From: CAWAND01 sp963807065
GTDB lineage: Bacteria; Chloroflexota; Anaerolineae; Anaerolineales; E44-bin32
Direction of reading: 5' to 3'
Length of the DNA stretch: 64,000 nt
Assembly (NCBI GenBank): GCA_963807065.1
Contig: CAWDZQ010000004.1
Span: forward strand, 868,001 to 932,000
Of the stretch, positions 10,855 to 19,331 are shown piece after piece. How positions within the stretch are numbered: position 1 is the stretch's first letter; each line of letters starts with the position of its first letter. The notes under the pieces are model-generated. The model searched no databases and was not told where the DNA came from. It worked only from the letters and a program-made list of their open reading frames with translations. Made by a program: the position numbers and the translations under genes.

Positions 10855-12354
10855 ATGTCATTGCAGCCCCTCCTTCGTGAAACCGAAGCCTTCCTCAGGA
10901 GCTCTCCCAAGAGATTGATCATCGGTGGCGAGTTGGTCAAATCGGGTTCAGGCGAGACCTACAAAGCATTCAATCCATCGGATGGATCGACACTGACCGA
11001 AATCTACGCCGCCGGGGCTGATGATGTCGATCATGCCGTTTCCGCTGCCCGTTCGGCTCTGCAGGGGGAATGGGCGACCATGCCGCCCTCCACCCGAGAG
11101 CGGATGATGCGGCGTTGGGCTGGGCTGATCGAATCACACAACGATGAGCTGGCGCAGCTCGAGTCGTTGGACAACGGCAAACCGATCCAGCACACTCAGC
11201 ATATCGACGCATTTGTCGCCGCCGACGAGGTCTATCACTTCGCTGGTTGGCCGAGCAAGATCGAAGGGGAAACCCACCCCGTATCCATCCCGGGCAAGCT
11301 CGTCTACACTCGGCGCGAGCCGGTCGGGGTGGTGGCGATCATTATCCCGTGGAACTATCCGCTGATCCATGCCATGCAGAAATGCGCCCCAGCCCTTGCC
11401 TGCGGCAATGCCGTGATTCTCAAGCCGGCTAAAGCCGCCACACTGGCTTTGCTCCGAGTGGGTGAACTGGCAATCGAAGCCGGCTTGCCGCCGGGCGCAT
11501 TCAACGTGCTGGCCGGATCAGGGGCGCAGATTGGCGACCGGCTGGCTGCACACCCGCTCGTCGACAAGGTGGCCATCACAGGGTCGACAGACGTCGGGCG
11601 CAGCGTCATACGAAACTCCGCCGTCAACATCAAGAGGCTGGCGTTGGAGTTGGGGAGCAAAGCGCCGAATGTGATTATCGGGGACGCAGATCTTGAGCAG
11701 GCGATTCCGGGTTCCTTCAATGCCGCGTTTGGCAACACAGGGCAAAGCTGCGTGGCCGGGGCGCGCCTGTATGTCCAATCCGAGGTGTATGACGAAGTCA
11801 TCGAGGGCCTTGTCGCACTGGCCAAGCAAGCGCGTACGGGTCACGCGATGGACACGGACACGGAGTTTGGCCCCATTGTTGATCAGACCCAGTTCGACAA
11901 GATCATGGGCTATCTGGAACAGGGTAAGCAAGCCGGTGTCCGTTTCCTGGCCGGCGGGTCGAGGCTGAAAGATGAGACCCTCCCCGAAGGTGGTTTCTAC
12001 CTTCCCCCGACTCTGTTGGCTGATGTTCCTGATAATCATTCAATATCCTGTGAGGAGATCTTCGGCCCCGTACTGCCAATCTACCGTTTTGAATCCGAAA
12101 GCGAATTGGTGAGCCGAGCCAACGACACGATGTATGGCCTGGCAGCGGGGGTATGGACTCGGGATGTCGCGCGGGCCCACAGATTGGCGGCAGCGATCAA
12201 GGCTGGGGTGGTCTGGGTCAACACCTACAATGTGTTCGATTCCGGGGTGCCTTTTGGCGGATTCAAACAAAGCGGGTACGGCCGGGACAACAGCAAGTAT
12301 GCCATTGATGCCTTTACCGAAATCAAGGCCGTGTGGATCGAGCTGGAGCAGTAG
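10855..12354 (+). CDS. NAD(P)-dependent aldehyde dehydrogenase
   Basis: The 499-aa enzyme oxidises an aldehyde to the acid. The full ALDH set is present: PWNYP with Asn167, LELGSKAPN with the general base Glu265, the catalytic FGNTGQSC with Cys299, and FGGFKQSGYGRD near the C-terminus. It resembles betaine-aldehyde and gamma-aminobutyraldehyde-type enzymes, but the substrate is not set by sequence. The ATG follows CAGGAGC at a suitable distance. It opens a plus-strand run: the E1 alpha gene starts 16 bases later, suggesting that the aldehyde and a 2-oxoacid are handled in one pathway. Confidence 0.93.
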   Translation: MSLQPLLRETEAFLRSSPKRLIIGGELVKSGSGETYKAFNPSDGSTLTEIYAAGADDVDHAVSAARSALQGEWATMPPSTRERMMRRWAGLIESHNDELAQLESLDNGKPIQHTQHIDAFVAADEVYHFAGWPSKIEGETHPVSIPGKLVYTRREPVGVVAIIIPWNYPLIHAMQKCAPALACGNAVILKPAKAATLALLRVGELAIEAGLPPGAFNVLAGSGAQIGDRLAAHPLVDKVAITGSTDVGRSVIRNSAVNIKRLALELGSKAPNVIIGDADLEQAIPGSFNAAFGNTGQSCVAGARLYVQSEVYDEVIEGLVALAKQARTGHAMDTDTEFGPIVDQTQFDKIMGYLEQGKQAGVRFLAGGSRLKDETLPEGGFYLPPTLLADVPDNHSISCEEIFGPVLPIYRFESESELVSRANDTMYGLAAGVWTRDVARAHRLAAAIKAGVVWVNTYNVFDSGVPFGGFKQSGYGRDNSKYAIDAFTEIKAVWIELEQ

Positions 12355-12369
12355 GGCAGAGGGAATTCG

Positions 12370-13395
12370 ATGAGCAGCAAATCGACAGCTACCAAGCCAA
12401 CCACGGACCTCTCCGCCTATCCGGCCGAGCTATTGCTCGAGCTGTTCCGGAGAATGGTCCTGATTCGGGAATTTGAACTTCGGGCGATTGAGGAACGCAG
12501 GCGGGGGCTGATCCCCGGGTTCATCCATTCCTGTGTGGGTCAGGAGGCGACGGCAGCCGGTGCGTGTCTGGCTCTTGGGCCGGGCGATGTCATCACCAGC
12601 ACCCACCGTGGACACGGCCACTTGATTGCCAAAGGCGGAGACCCCAAGCGCATGATGGCCGAATTGGCCGCCCGAAGCCCCGGATACAACCTCGGCAAGG
12701 GGGGCTCACTGCATATGAGCGACTTCGAGCTTGGAATCCTGGGCGCCAACGGCGTGGTGGCGGGCGGCATCCCGATCGCCGTAGGAGCGGGACTGGCCTT
12801 CAAGATGCGTGGCGAATCAAGGCTGGCATTGGCCTTCTTCGGGGATGGGGCGGTCAATGAAGGGGCCTTCCACGAAGCGGCCAACCTGGCGGGGCTGTGG
12901 AAGTTGCCGGTCATCTTCTTCTGCGAGAACAACCTGTACGGTGAAGGCACTCCCCAATCTCAACAAGCGGCTGTGGCAGATTTGTCCATCCGGGCCGAAG
13001 GCTATGGGTTCCCGGGCGTCATTGTGGACGGAAATGATGTCCTGGCTGTGTATGAGGCCGTTCGCTCAGCCGTTGGCGCAGCCCACGCAGGGGAAGGACC
13101 AACCTTCATCGAAGCCAAAACGTATCGTCAACGGGGTCACTACGAAGGCGACCCCATGGTCTACCGCACAGCCGAAGAAATGGAAAAATGGATGGCCCGC
13201 GATCCAATTCCAGCCTTTCGAAAGCGTCTTATCGAGTCGAGCGACATGGATGAAGGGACGCTAGAAGAAACCGTTGGATCTGTAATGGAAGTGCTGGATG
13301 AGGCGGTCGAATTTGCGGCCGCCAGTCCGCTCGCAGACCCGGCCACCGCCTTGGAAGGCGTGTATGCCGAGACTCACGATGGATTGGTCTTCTAG
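12370..13395 (+). CDS. Thiamine-PP dehydrogenase E1 alpha (PdhA/AcoA-like)
   Basis: This 341-aa protein is the alpha subunit of a 2-oxoacid or acetoin dehydrogenase E1. The thiamine-diphosphate and Mg motif GDG (158-160) ending in NN (187-188) is intact, with the phosphorylation-loop-like region YRQRGHYEGDP further on. With the E1 beta gene (13451) and E2 (15693) it should form the E1 and E2 parts of a complex that cleaves a 2-oxoacid or acetoin and transfers the acyl group to CoA. The E3 subunit is not in the window. Whether it is pyruvate, acetoin or another substrate is unclear; length and lack of long N-terminal parts fit the heterotetrameric AcoAB/PdhAB type. Confidence 0.9.
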   Translation: MSSKSTATKPTTDLSAYPAELLLELFRRMVLIREFELRAIEERRRGLIPGFIHSCVGQEATAAGACLALGPGDVITSTHRGHGHLIAKGGDPKRMMAELAARSPGYNLGKGGSLHMSDFELGILGANGVVAGGIPIAVGAGLAFKMRGESRLALAFFGDGAVNEGAFHEAANLAGLWKLPVIFFCENNLYGEGTPQSQQAAVADLSIRAEGYGFPGVIVDGNDVLAVYEAVRSAVGAAHAGEGPTFIEAKTYRQRGHYEGDPMVYRTAEEMEKWMARDPIPAFRKRLIESSDMDEGTLEETVGSVMEVLDEAVEFAAASPLADPATALEGVYAETHDGLVF

Positions 13396-13450
13396 CGGGT
13401 TTCCTGGGCCGGAGTGTGCGACATTTGAGCATGAGAAGAAGGCAAACGCG

Positions 13451-14431
13451 ATGCGAGAAATGACGTATTCGGAAGCGATAAGAGAAACGCTGTGTGAGGA
13501 AATGCGGCGTGACCCTTCGGTCTTTCTGATGGGAGAGGACGTCGGCACCTTCAACGGCGTATGGGGCGTTTCGGCCGGGATGAAGGACGAGTTCGGTCCC
13601 GAACGGGTGCTTGATACGCCTATCAGCGAGATCGCTATCATCGGTGCGGGACTCGGGGCAGCCATGATGGGCATGCGACCCGTGGTTGAGATCATGTTCG
13701 GTGATTTTCTGATGTGCGCCGGCGATCAGTTGGTCAATCAAGTGGCGAAAGCCCGGTATATGAGCGGCGGTTTGGCCGATGTCCCGTTGACCATCCGCGT
13801 CGCCACAGGCGCTCCGGGGTCAGCTGCAGCTCAACATTCTCAAAGCCCGGAGTCTTGGTTCATGAACATCCCGGGCCTCAAGATTGTCGTGCCAGCCTCA
13901 GCGGCCGACGCCAAGGGTTTGCTCAGGACGGCCATACGAGGTCGAGACCCCGTGTTGTTCATGGAGCACAAGATGCTCTACGCCACTCAGGGTCCTGTGC
14001 CCGAAGGGGATGATTTCATGGTCCCATTCGGTCAAGCGAGCATCCTTCGAGAAGGATCGGATGTCACGCTGATAGCTATTGGCGGCATGGCACCCAAGGC
14101 CATGGAGTCGGCAGATCAGTTAAGCCGGCAGGGGATCGACACTGAGGTCATTGACCCTCGAACGCTTGTCCCACTGGACAAAGAAACGATGATCACGTCG
14201 GTGGCCAAAACCGGGCGCGTGGTGATCGCCCATGAAGCCCACAAGCGGTCCGGCCCTGGCGCCGAGATCGCCGCCATGCTGGCCGAGGAGGCGGTGGAGT
14301 TTCTTGACGGCCCCATCATGCGAGTGGCAGCCAGGAACGCGCCTATACCTTACAGCCCTGAGTTAGAGAGTTACCTTCTGCCGGGAGTTGATGAGATGGT
14401 CCAGGCCGTCCGAACCCTGATGGGGCGTTGA
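13451..14431 (+). CDS. Thiamine-PP dehydrogenase E1 beta (PdhB/AcoB-like)
   Basis: The 326-aa product is a transketolase-like E1 beta subunit: REMTYSEAIRETL at the start, then FLMGEDVGTFNGVWGVS, DTPISEIAIIGAG, HSQSPESWFMNIPGLKIVVPA and the C-terminal transketolase domain with EVIDPRTLVPLD. ATG 13451 has AGAAGAAGG upstream and matches the family start, whereas a longer frame from 13298 would overlap E1 alpha. It pairs with the preceding E1 alpha gene. A sugar-isomerase-like gene separates it from E2, an unusual arrangement. Confidence 0.9.
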   Translation: MREMTYSEAIRETLCEEMRRDPSVFLMGEDVGTFNGVWGVSAGMKDEFGPERVLDTPISEIAIIGAGLGAAMMGMRPVVEIMFGDFLMCAGDQLVNQVAKARYMSGGLADVPLTIRVATGAPGSAAAQHSQSPESWFMNIPGLKIVVPASAADAKGLLRTAIRGRDPVLFMEHKMLYATQGPVPEGDDFMVPFGQASILREGSDVTLIAIGGMAPKAMESADQLSRQGIDTEVIDPRTLVPLDKETMITSVAKTGRVVIAHEAHKRSGPGAEIAAMLAEEAVEFLDGPIMRVAARNAPIPYSPELESYLLPGVDEMVQAVRTLMGR

Positions 14432-14663
14432 CGATGGATTTCCGGTAGCCGAGGAGGCTCATCAAACAACACCAGTGCACCGGCCGGAATGGGCTGAACA
14501 TCGGCTTGACCTGCCAGTCAGCTTCTCCCAGGGTGCTCATCGAACCTCACGGTCCGGCTGTCGGGTTCCCTCGGCCAGGGCCGGCAGGCCCAGATGTCGG
14601 ACGAAGATAGGTCGGAAAGGGACCTCAAGCAATTCTCGGGCCCGGCTCGAACTCGAGGGAGAC

Positions 14664-15467
14664 ATGGAATTCACAGGCTATCTTGATTTTTGGTTCAAAG
14701 ATCTCCCCATTGTCGAGCGGGTCGAAAGATTCGCTGAGATGGGAATACACCGCCTTGACGTTTGGCTGTGGCGCGAACGTCCAATGGACGAGATCTTCGC
14801 CGAATGCCAGCGTCTTGGCAGTCTCATCAATTCCACATTTGACCCTCTGCTCGGCAACCTTGTGGACGCGCAAGATCACCCTCGTTGCCTCGAAGCCTGG
14901 GCCGAGAGCCTGGAGGTGGCCGAGCGGTTCCAGATTCCTCACCTGTTTGTGTTTTCCAATCAGATCGATCTACGCGAGGATGGCAGCGAGTGGATTGCCC
15001 CGCTATCCAGGGACTACACGGCCGGGGAAATGTACGCCAATCTGCTCGACGGGCTTGCGCGAATTCTCGAAATGGTCGAGAAGACCAACGTCACCCTTTG
15101 GTTTGAAGGCTTGAACACCCACCACATCCATGGTGGTGTCTTTATCCACAGCCACGATCAGGTTGCTGGTATTGTCCGCCGTCTGAACCACCCCAGGCTG
15201 CGGATGGCGTTCGATTGCTATCATCAGCAACGGACGGCGGGTAATCTGATCTACGGCCTGGAGGCTTATCAAGGGCTTTATCCAACGGTTCATATTGGGG
15301 ACGTGCCCACCCGCCAAGAACCTGGTACTGGCGAAATCAACTTCCCGAATGTGGTCCGAAAGCTTCGGGAGCTTGGCTTTGATGGTTTGATCGGGATGGA
15401 ATTTGCGCCTTCCGATAACGAGGTGAATGCCTATCGCCGGGTGCGCGAGTTATTTTTGGATGATTGA
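14664..15467 (+). CDS. Hydroxypyruvate isomerase-like TIM-barrel protein
   Basis: The 267-aa protein belongs to the xylose isomerase-like / AP endonuclease family 2 TIM barrels. The strand motifs LWFEGLNTH, MAFDCYHQQ and HIGDVPTRQEPGTGEINF match hydroxypyruvate isomerase, where Glu, Asp, His and Glu bind the metal; GMEFAPSDN gives the last ligand. Known members interconvert hydroxypyruvate with tartronate semialdehyde or epimerise ketoses. ATG 14664 is preceded by GAGGGA and begins the fold directly. It sits between E1 beta and E2 genes and may feed the same pathway. Substrate is an inference from motif similarity only. Confidence 0.8.
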   Translation: MEFTGYLDFWFKDLPIVERVERFAEMGIHRLDVWLWRERPMDEIFAECQRLGSLINSTFDPLLGNLVDAQDHPRCLEAWAESLEVAERFQIPHLFVFSNQIDLREDGSEWIAPLSRDYTAGEMYANLLDGLARILEMVEKTNVTLWFEGLNTHHIHGGVFIHSHDQVAGIVRRLNHPRLRMAFDCYHQQRTAGNLIYGLEAYQGLYPTVHIGDVPTRQEPGTGEINFPNVVRKLRELGFDGLIGMEFAPSDNEVNAYRRVRELFLDD

Positions 15468-15692
15468 GTGGACACCCCCTTCAGCAGGGCTCATCTACCC
15501 CGCCGCGCCTACCCAATTCGTGAATGCCAGATTCGGGGGCCGGAGGGGCAGCCTGTCGGGAGAAGGTGGTGCCAGGCACACCGGAGGGGTCGGGCTCGAG
15601 GGTGACGTCATAGAAGAGGAGCGCACTGTCGGGCCGTGTGGATCTCAGCTGGGTGGCACTGAGTTCCAGCCTGGTTCAGGGCGGCAAACCGT

Positions 15693-16982
15693 ATGAACAC
15701 AACCCACAGCGAACCTTATCTCGTCGTGATGCCACGGCTCGGCCTTTCGATGACCGAAGGCACCATAGTCGAATGGCATGCAGAAGACGGTGAATGGGTC
15801 AAGAAGGGTGATGACCTGTTCACGTTCGAAAGCGACAAGTCGGCGATTGTCATCGAGGCCCCCGCCAGCGGGCCGCTCCATATTCTGGTTGACGTCGGGG
15901 AGACGGTTAAAGTGCAGACCGCGGTGGCCGTCATCGGGGAGGCCTCCGACATGGGTGTTGCTCCCGACGCAGATGGTCAGGGTGTGATCGCTCCCGAGCC
16001 ACCAGCTTTTGATACCCCAGCCAAGCCGAAGCACCAACAGGTTGTCGCGGCATCGCCGCGCGCCCGGGCTCAGGCAAGCGCCAAGGGGCTTGATCTGAAT
16101 GACATTCGAGGCAGCGGTGTAAGAGGCATGGTCGTGGAGGCTGATTTGGTCAAGGCTGGGCACCCGATCGAGATCAGGGCGACCCCCGTTGCCCGCAAAC
16201 TGGCCCAACAGGCGGGATTGGACCTTGCCGGCGTGGAAGGGACAGGGCCGAATGGGCGCGTGACTAGAGCCGACGTCGAGTTAGCGATGGCTGCATCGTC
16301 GGCCACGACGCAGGGCATGACCGGCCTGCGGTCGATCATCGCCGAACGGCTTTCAGCAGGCTGGCGCGAACGCCCGCAGGTGACACTCACGGCCGAGGCG
16401 GATGCCGTGGAGTTGATTGCCTTCCGAGAGCGATTGAGCAGCGGCTCACAGGGCAAGATCCCCTTCGACGCGGTGTTCGTACAAATCGTGGCGCAAGCTC
16501 TGTCTGAGTTCCGCTACATGAACGCGACCCTCACCCCCTTAGGAATTTGGGAGCTGGCGGAAATCAACATTGGTGTGGCCGTGGACACCGAACGAGGTCT
16601 CCTGGTTCCGGTGCTGCACGCCGTCGACCGGATGACTTTGATTGAAACGAGTCAGGCGCTTTCAGAGCTATCGGAACAGGCCCAGAGCGGCCGAACTCTC
16701 CCAGATGACCTCACCGGCGGCACCTTCACCGTGACCAACCTGGGCATGTATGGGATCGACGCCTTCACCCCCATCATCAACCCGCCCGAGACAGGAATTC
16801 TGGGGATTGGACGTATCGTGCTCCGTCCCGTGGCCTGGGAAGGAGGGGTGGCATTGCGAGAACAGGTGACCCTTAGCCTGTCCTTTGACCATCGGGTGGT
16901 CGACGGCGCCCCGGCGGCCAAATTCTTGGCCAGGATCAAGGAACTCATCGAACAGCCAACGGCCAAGTTTGGGGGAAACTAA
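15693..16982 (+). CDS. Dihydrolipoamide acyltransferase E2
   Basis: The 429-aa core subunit shows an N-terminal lipoyl domain (residues 9-82, lipoyl Lys49 in ESDKSA), two peripheral-subunit-binding domains (about 114-150 and 160-200, each with G.G..G.V...D), and a CoA-dependent acyltransferase domain ending in DHRVVDGAPAA with catalytic His400 and Asp404. It would accept the acyl group from the E1 proteins encoded just upstream. Two E3/E1-binding domains in tandem are less common than one. No dihydrolipoamide dehydrogenase gene is nearby, so E3 must come from elsewhere. Confidence 0.92.
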   Translation: MNTTHSEPYLVVMPRLGLSMTEGTIVEWHAEDGEWVKKGDDLFTFESDKSAIVIEAPASGPLHILVDVGETVKVQTAVAVIGEASDMGVAPDADGQGVIAPEPPAFDTPAKPKHQQVVAASPRARAQASAKGLDLNDIRGSGVRGMVVEADLVKAGHPIEIRATPVARKLAQQAGLDLAGVEGTGPNGRVTRADVELAMAASSATTQGMTGLRSIIAERLSAGWRERPQVTLTAEADAVELIAFRERLSSGSQGKIPFDAVFVQIVAQALSEFRYMNATLTPLGIWELAEINIGVAVDTERGLLVPVLHAVDRMTLIETSQALSELSEQAQSGRTLPDDLTGGTFTVTNLGMYGIDAFTPIINPPETGILGIGRIVLRPVAWEGGVALREQVTLSLSFDHRVVDGAPAAKFLARIKELIEQPTAKFGGN

Positions 16983-17216
16983 GACGATAAGAACTCCATC
17001 GTAAGGATTGCGCCCCGCCGGAGCGACAACTTCCCGCCAAGGGCAGCTGCGGGATGGGGGACGTCCTGTGTGCCGGAAGTCTTGAGCACAAGGGGGCGTT
17101 GAAGTGGTGACATTGGGTGGCGGCAACATCGCAGAATCAAGTTCTCCGCTTTTCGCGTACGGGACAATTGCGCGCGGCAATTCCCAGAGGCGAAGTGCGC
17201 GGGGCAAGGTGAGGCT

Positions 17217-17948
17217 ATGAAAATCAGCAATTCCGTGGTCCTGATCACTGGGGGAGCTGCCCGAGTGGGGCGTCGAGTGGCGGGGCACCTGGCGGACCTG
17301 GGTGCGAGCATCGCTTTTTCCTATTATCTCGACGAGGAGCCCTGGCAGGAAGCCAAAGCCGAATTTGGGGCCCATGGCCGCAAATGCTTTGCCCGGAAAG
17401 TCGAAGTTCGGGACAGCCAGCAAGTCCATGAATTCGTCGACCAGTCGGTGCAAGCGCTGGGCCGAATCGATGTCTTGATCAACAGCGCATCCGTCTGGCT
17501 CCAATCACCCTTGCTTGACATCTCAGAAGCAGACTGGGATTTGGCGATGGGCGTGAATGTGAGAGGGCCATTTCTGCTCTGCCAGGCGGCGGCGAAGGTG
17601 ATGCTGGCGCAAGGCTCCGGGATCATCCTCAACATCACGGATCTGTCGGCGTTTCAAGTTTGGAAAGGCTATGCCCACCATGCTGCGAGCAAGGCCGCCC
17701 TTGTCAGCCTGACCAGATCCATGGCAGCTGAGCTGGCACCCACCATCCGGGTCAACGCCATCGCTCCCGGCACAGTGCTTCTGCCGGAAGGCGCTTCGGA
17801 TGCCAAACGTGATTGGGCCGAATCCAAGTCTTTGCTGGGCCGCATAGGATCCCCGGAAGACGTGGCCCGAATGGCAGCTTTCCTTATCGAGAACGACTTC
17901 ATTACTGGAAGCGTGTACTTCGTCGATGGCGGACGCTCTCTGACCTGA
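17217..17948 (+). CDS. SDR oxidoreductase, PTR1/FolM-like, His for Tyr
   Basis: The 243-aa protein is a classical-size short-chain dehydrogenase with the NAD(P) motif TGGAARVG (residues 11-18), NNA-like NSAS, and a C-terminal VDGG. The catalytic site is altered: the usual Ser is Asp142 (NITD), as in pteridine reductases, and the Tyr of YxxxK is His155, with Lys159 kept (HAASK). A paralogue at 35176 has the same changes. It could reduce a pterin-like or a carbonyl substrate, or have reduced activity. The start ATG has AAGGTGAGG before it. It is seven bases upstream of the molybdenum hydroxylase genes and probably in their operon. Confidence 0.85.
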   Translation: MKISNSVVLITGGAARVGRRVAGHLADLGASIAFSYYLDEEPWQEAKAEFGAHGRKCFARKVEVRDSQQVHEFVDQSVQALGRIDVLINSASVWLQSPLLDISEADWDLAMGVNVRGPFLLCQAAAKVMLAQGSGIILNITDLSAFQVWKGYAHHAASKAALVSLTRSMAAELAPTIRVNAIAPGTVLLPEGASDAKRDWAESKSLLGRIGSPEDVARMAAFLIENDFITGSVYFVDGGRSLT

Positions 17949-17955
17949 GGCATGG

Positions 17956-18819
17956 ATGACGGAACAAACTTACGTTCGCCCAACAAGTCTTGAACAAGCG
18001 CTGGAGATGCTCAACCAGCCTGGTGTGAGGAGTGAGGTCCTCGCCGGCGGTACGGACCTGGTCCGTTACATGGAAAGCCGAATAAAGGGCATCGACCGAA
18101 TCGTAGATGTGGCCGACGTGCCGGAACTCAAGGGGATTGACAGCACCGCCGAAGGGACCGTTCGACTGGGCGCGGCGGCGACGTTGAAGGAGATGTTGTC
18201 TGATCCCATATTGGCCACCCAATCGCCCCTCCTGGTGGCTGGCTGTCGCGTCGTGGGCGGGCCCCAAGTGCGAAATCAAGCCACGCCCGGGGGCAATGTG
18301 GCCAATGGCGCCGCCTGCGCCGACATTGCCACGATCCTGGTATGCCTGCAGGCGACCGCTGTCGTGGTCCGGCCCGGTGAGGAACATCGGATACCTGTAG
18401 CTGATCTGATCGATGATTTGGAGGAGGGTTTGCCGCCCGGAAGTCTTATTCGAGCCTTCGAATTTCAGGCCCTGGCCCCGGGCGAACAGACGGCCTTTCT
18501 ACGCCTGGCACCCAGGAAGGCCGTGAGCATTGCCCGCGTGTCTCTGGCTATTCTGGGTAGTCTTGACGGGGACGGAAAGGCAGCCAGCGTCCGCCTGGCC
18601 TGGGGCGCCGTCTTTGGTCACCCTCGCCGGACCCCGGAGGTGGAAGAGATGATCGTAGGGCAGGCGCCGGATGAATCCCTTCTTGCCGAAGCCGGCGAAG
18701 CCATGCAAGCGCTCTACATACGGGAGTCCGGCGATCGCTGGTCGGCGCCCTACAAACGCAAGGTGGTGACCGCATTCGCCGAGCGCGGGCTGCGACAAGT
18801 TCTGGGGAGTTTGCCGTGA
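17956..18819 (+). CDS. Molybdenum hydroxylase FAD subunit (CoxM/XdhB-like)
   Basis: This 287-aa medium subunit carries the FAD motifs of the xanthine dehydrogenase family: AGGTDLVRYM (residues 32-41) and a GGNVANGAACAD loop, with the CO-dehydrogenase flavoprotein C-terminal domain after residue 170. It passes electrons from the iron-sulfur subunit to an acceptor. It is followed by the small subunit gene with a four-base GTGA overlap and the large subunit after that, so the three are translationally coupled in the order medium, small, large. Confidence 0.92.
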   Translation: MTEQTYVRPTSLEQALEMLNQPGVRSEVLAGGTDLVRYMESRIKGIDRIVDVADVPELKGIDSTAEGTVRLGAAATLKEMLSDPILATQSPLLVAGCRVVGGPQVRNQATPGGNVANGAACADIATILVCLQATAVVVRPGEEHRIPVADLIDDLEEGLPPGSLIRAFEFQALAPGEQTAFLRLAPRKAVSIARVSLAILGSLDGDGKAASVRLAWGAVFGHPRRTPEVEEMIVGQAPDESLLAEAGEAMQALYIRESGDRWSAPYKRKVVTAFAERGLRQVLGSLP

Positions 18820-19331
18820 AAATGCACTTCAACCTCAATGGGGAGGAAGTGGAGGTTGAAGCCTCTGTTTCCACGACCTTGCTGTCGATGCTGCGAGACG
18901 GCCTGGGACTTACGGGTGCCAAACCGGCGTGTGAAGTGGGCGAGTGCGGCGCGTGCTCGGTGCTCGTTGATGACAAACTGGTCAACGCCTGCCTACTGTT
19001 GGCTCCGCAGGTGGATGGGCGCCATGTCGTGACCATTGAAGGTCTTCAAGGTGACGAAGACGGCCCCAACGACCTTCAGCAGGCCTTCCTAGATGCGGGA
19101 GCCGTCCAATGTGGGTACTGCACGCCTGGATTTGTGATGGCCGCAGAGTACCTGCTAGCCAACAATCCTGCACCGCCCCGACAAATCATTCGGGAAGCGA
19201 TGGCCGGAAATCTGTGCCGGTGCACTGGTTACCAACAGATCATCGATGCGGTTGAGTTGGCCTCGCGTCGCAGATCGACATCTGGTGCTGCGGGTGTCGA
19301 GTCATTTGGTGAGACGGAGGCCGTCTCATGA
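18816..19331 (+). CDS. Molybdenum hydroxylase 2Fe-2S subunit (CoxS/XdhC-like)
   Basis: This 171-aa subunit has both iron-sulfur clusters: the plant-ferredoxin type (Cys39, Cys44, Cys47, Cys59) and the helical-bundle type (CGYC at 99-102 and CRC at 134-136). It relays electrons from the molybdenum centre to FAD. Its GTG start overlaps the previous stop, and its own stop overlaps the next ATG (ATGA), indicating coupled translation. The C-terminus is slightly extended. Confidence 0.94.
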   Translation: MKMHFNLNGEEVEVEASVSTTLLSMLRDGLGLTGAKPACEVGECGACSVLVDDKLVNACLLLAPQVDGRHVVTIEGLQGDEDGPNDLQQAFLDAGAVQCGYCTPGFVMAAEYLLANNPAPPRQIIREAMAGNLCRCTGYQQIIDAVELASRRRSTSGAAGVESFGETEAVS

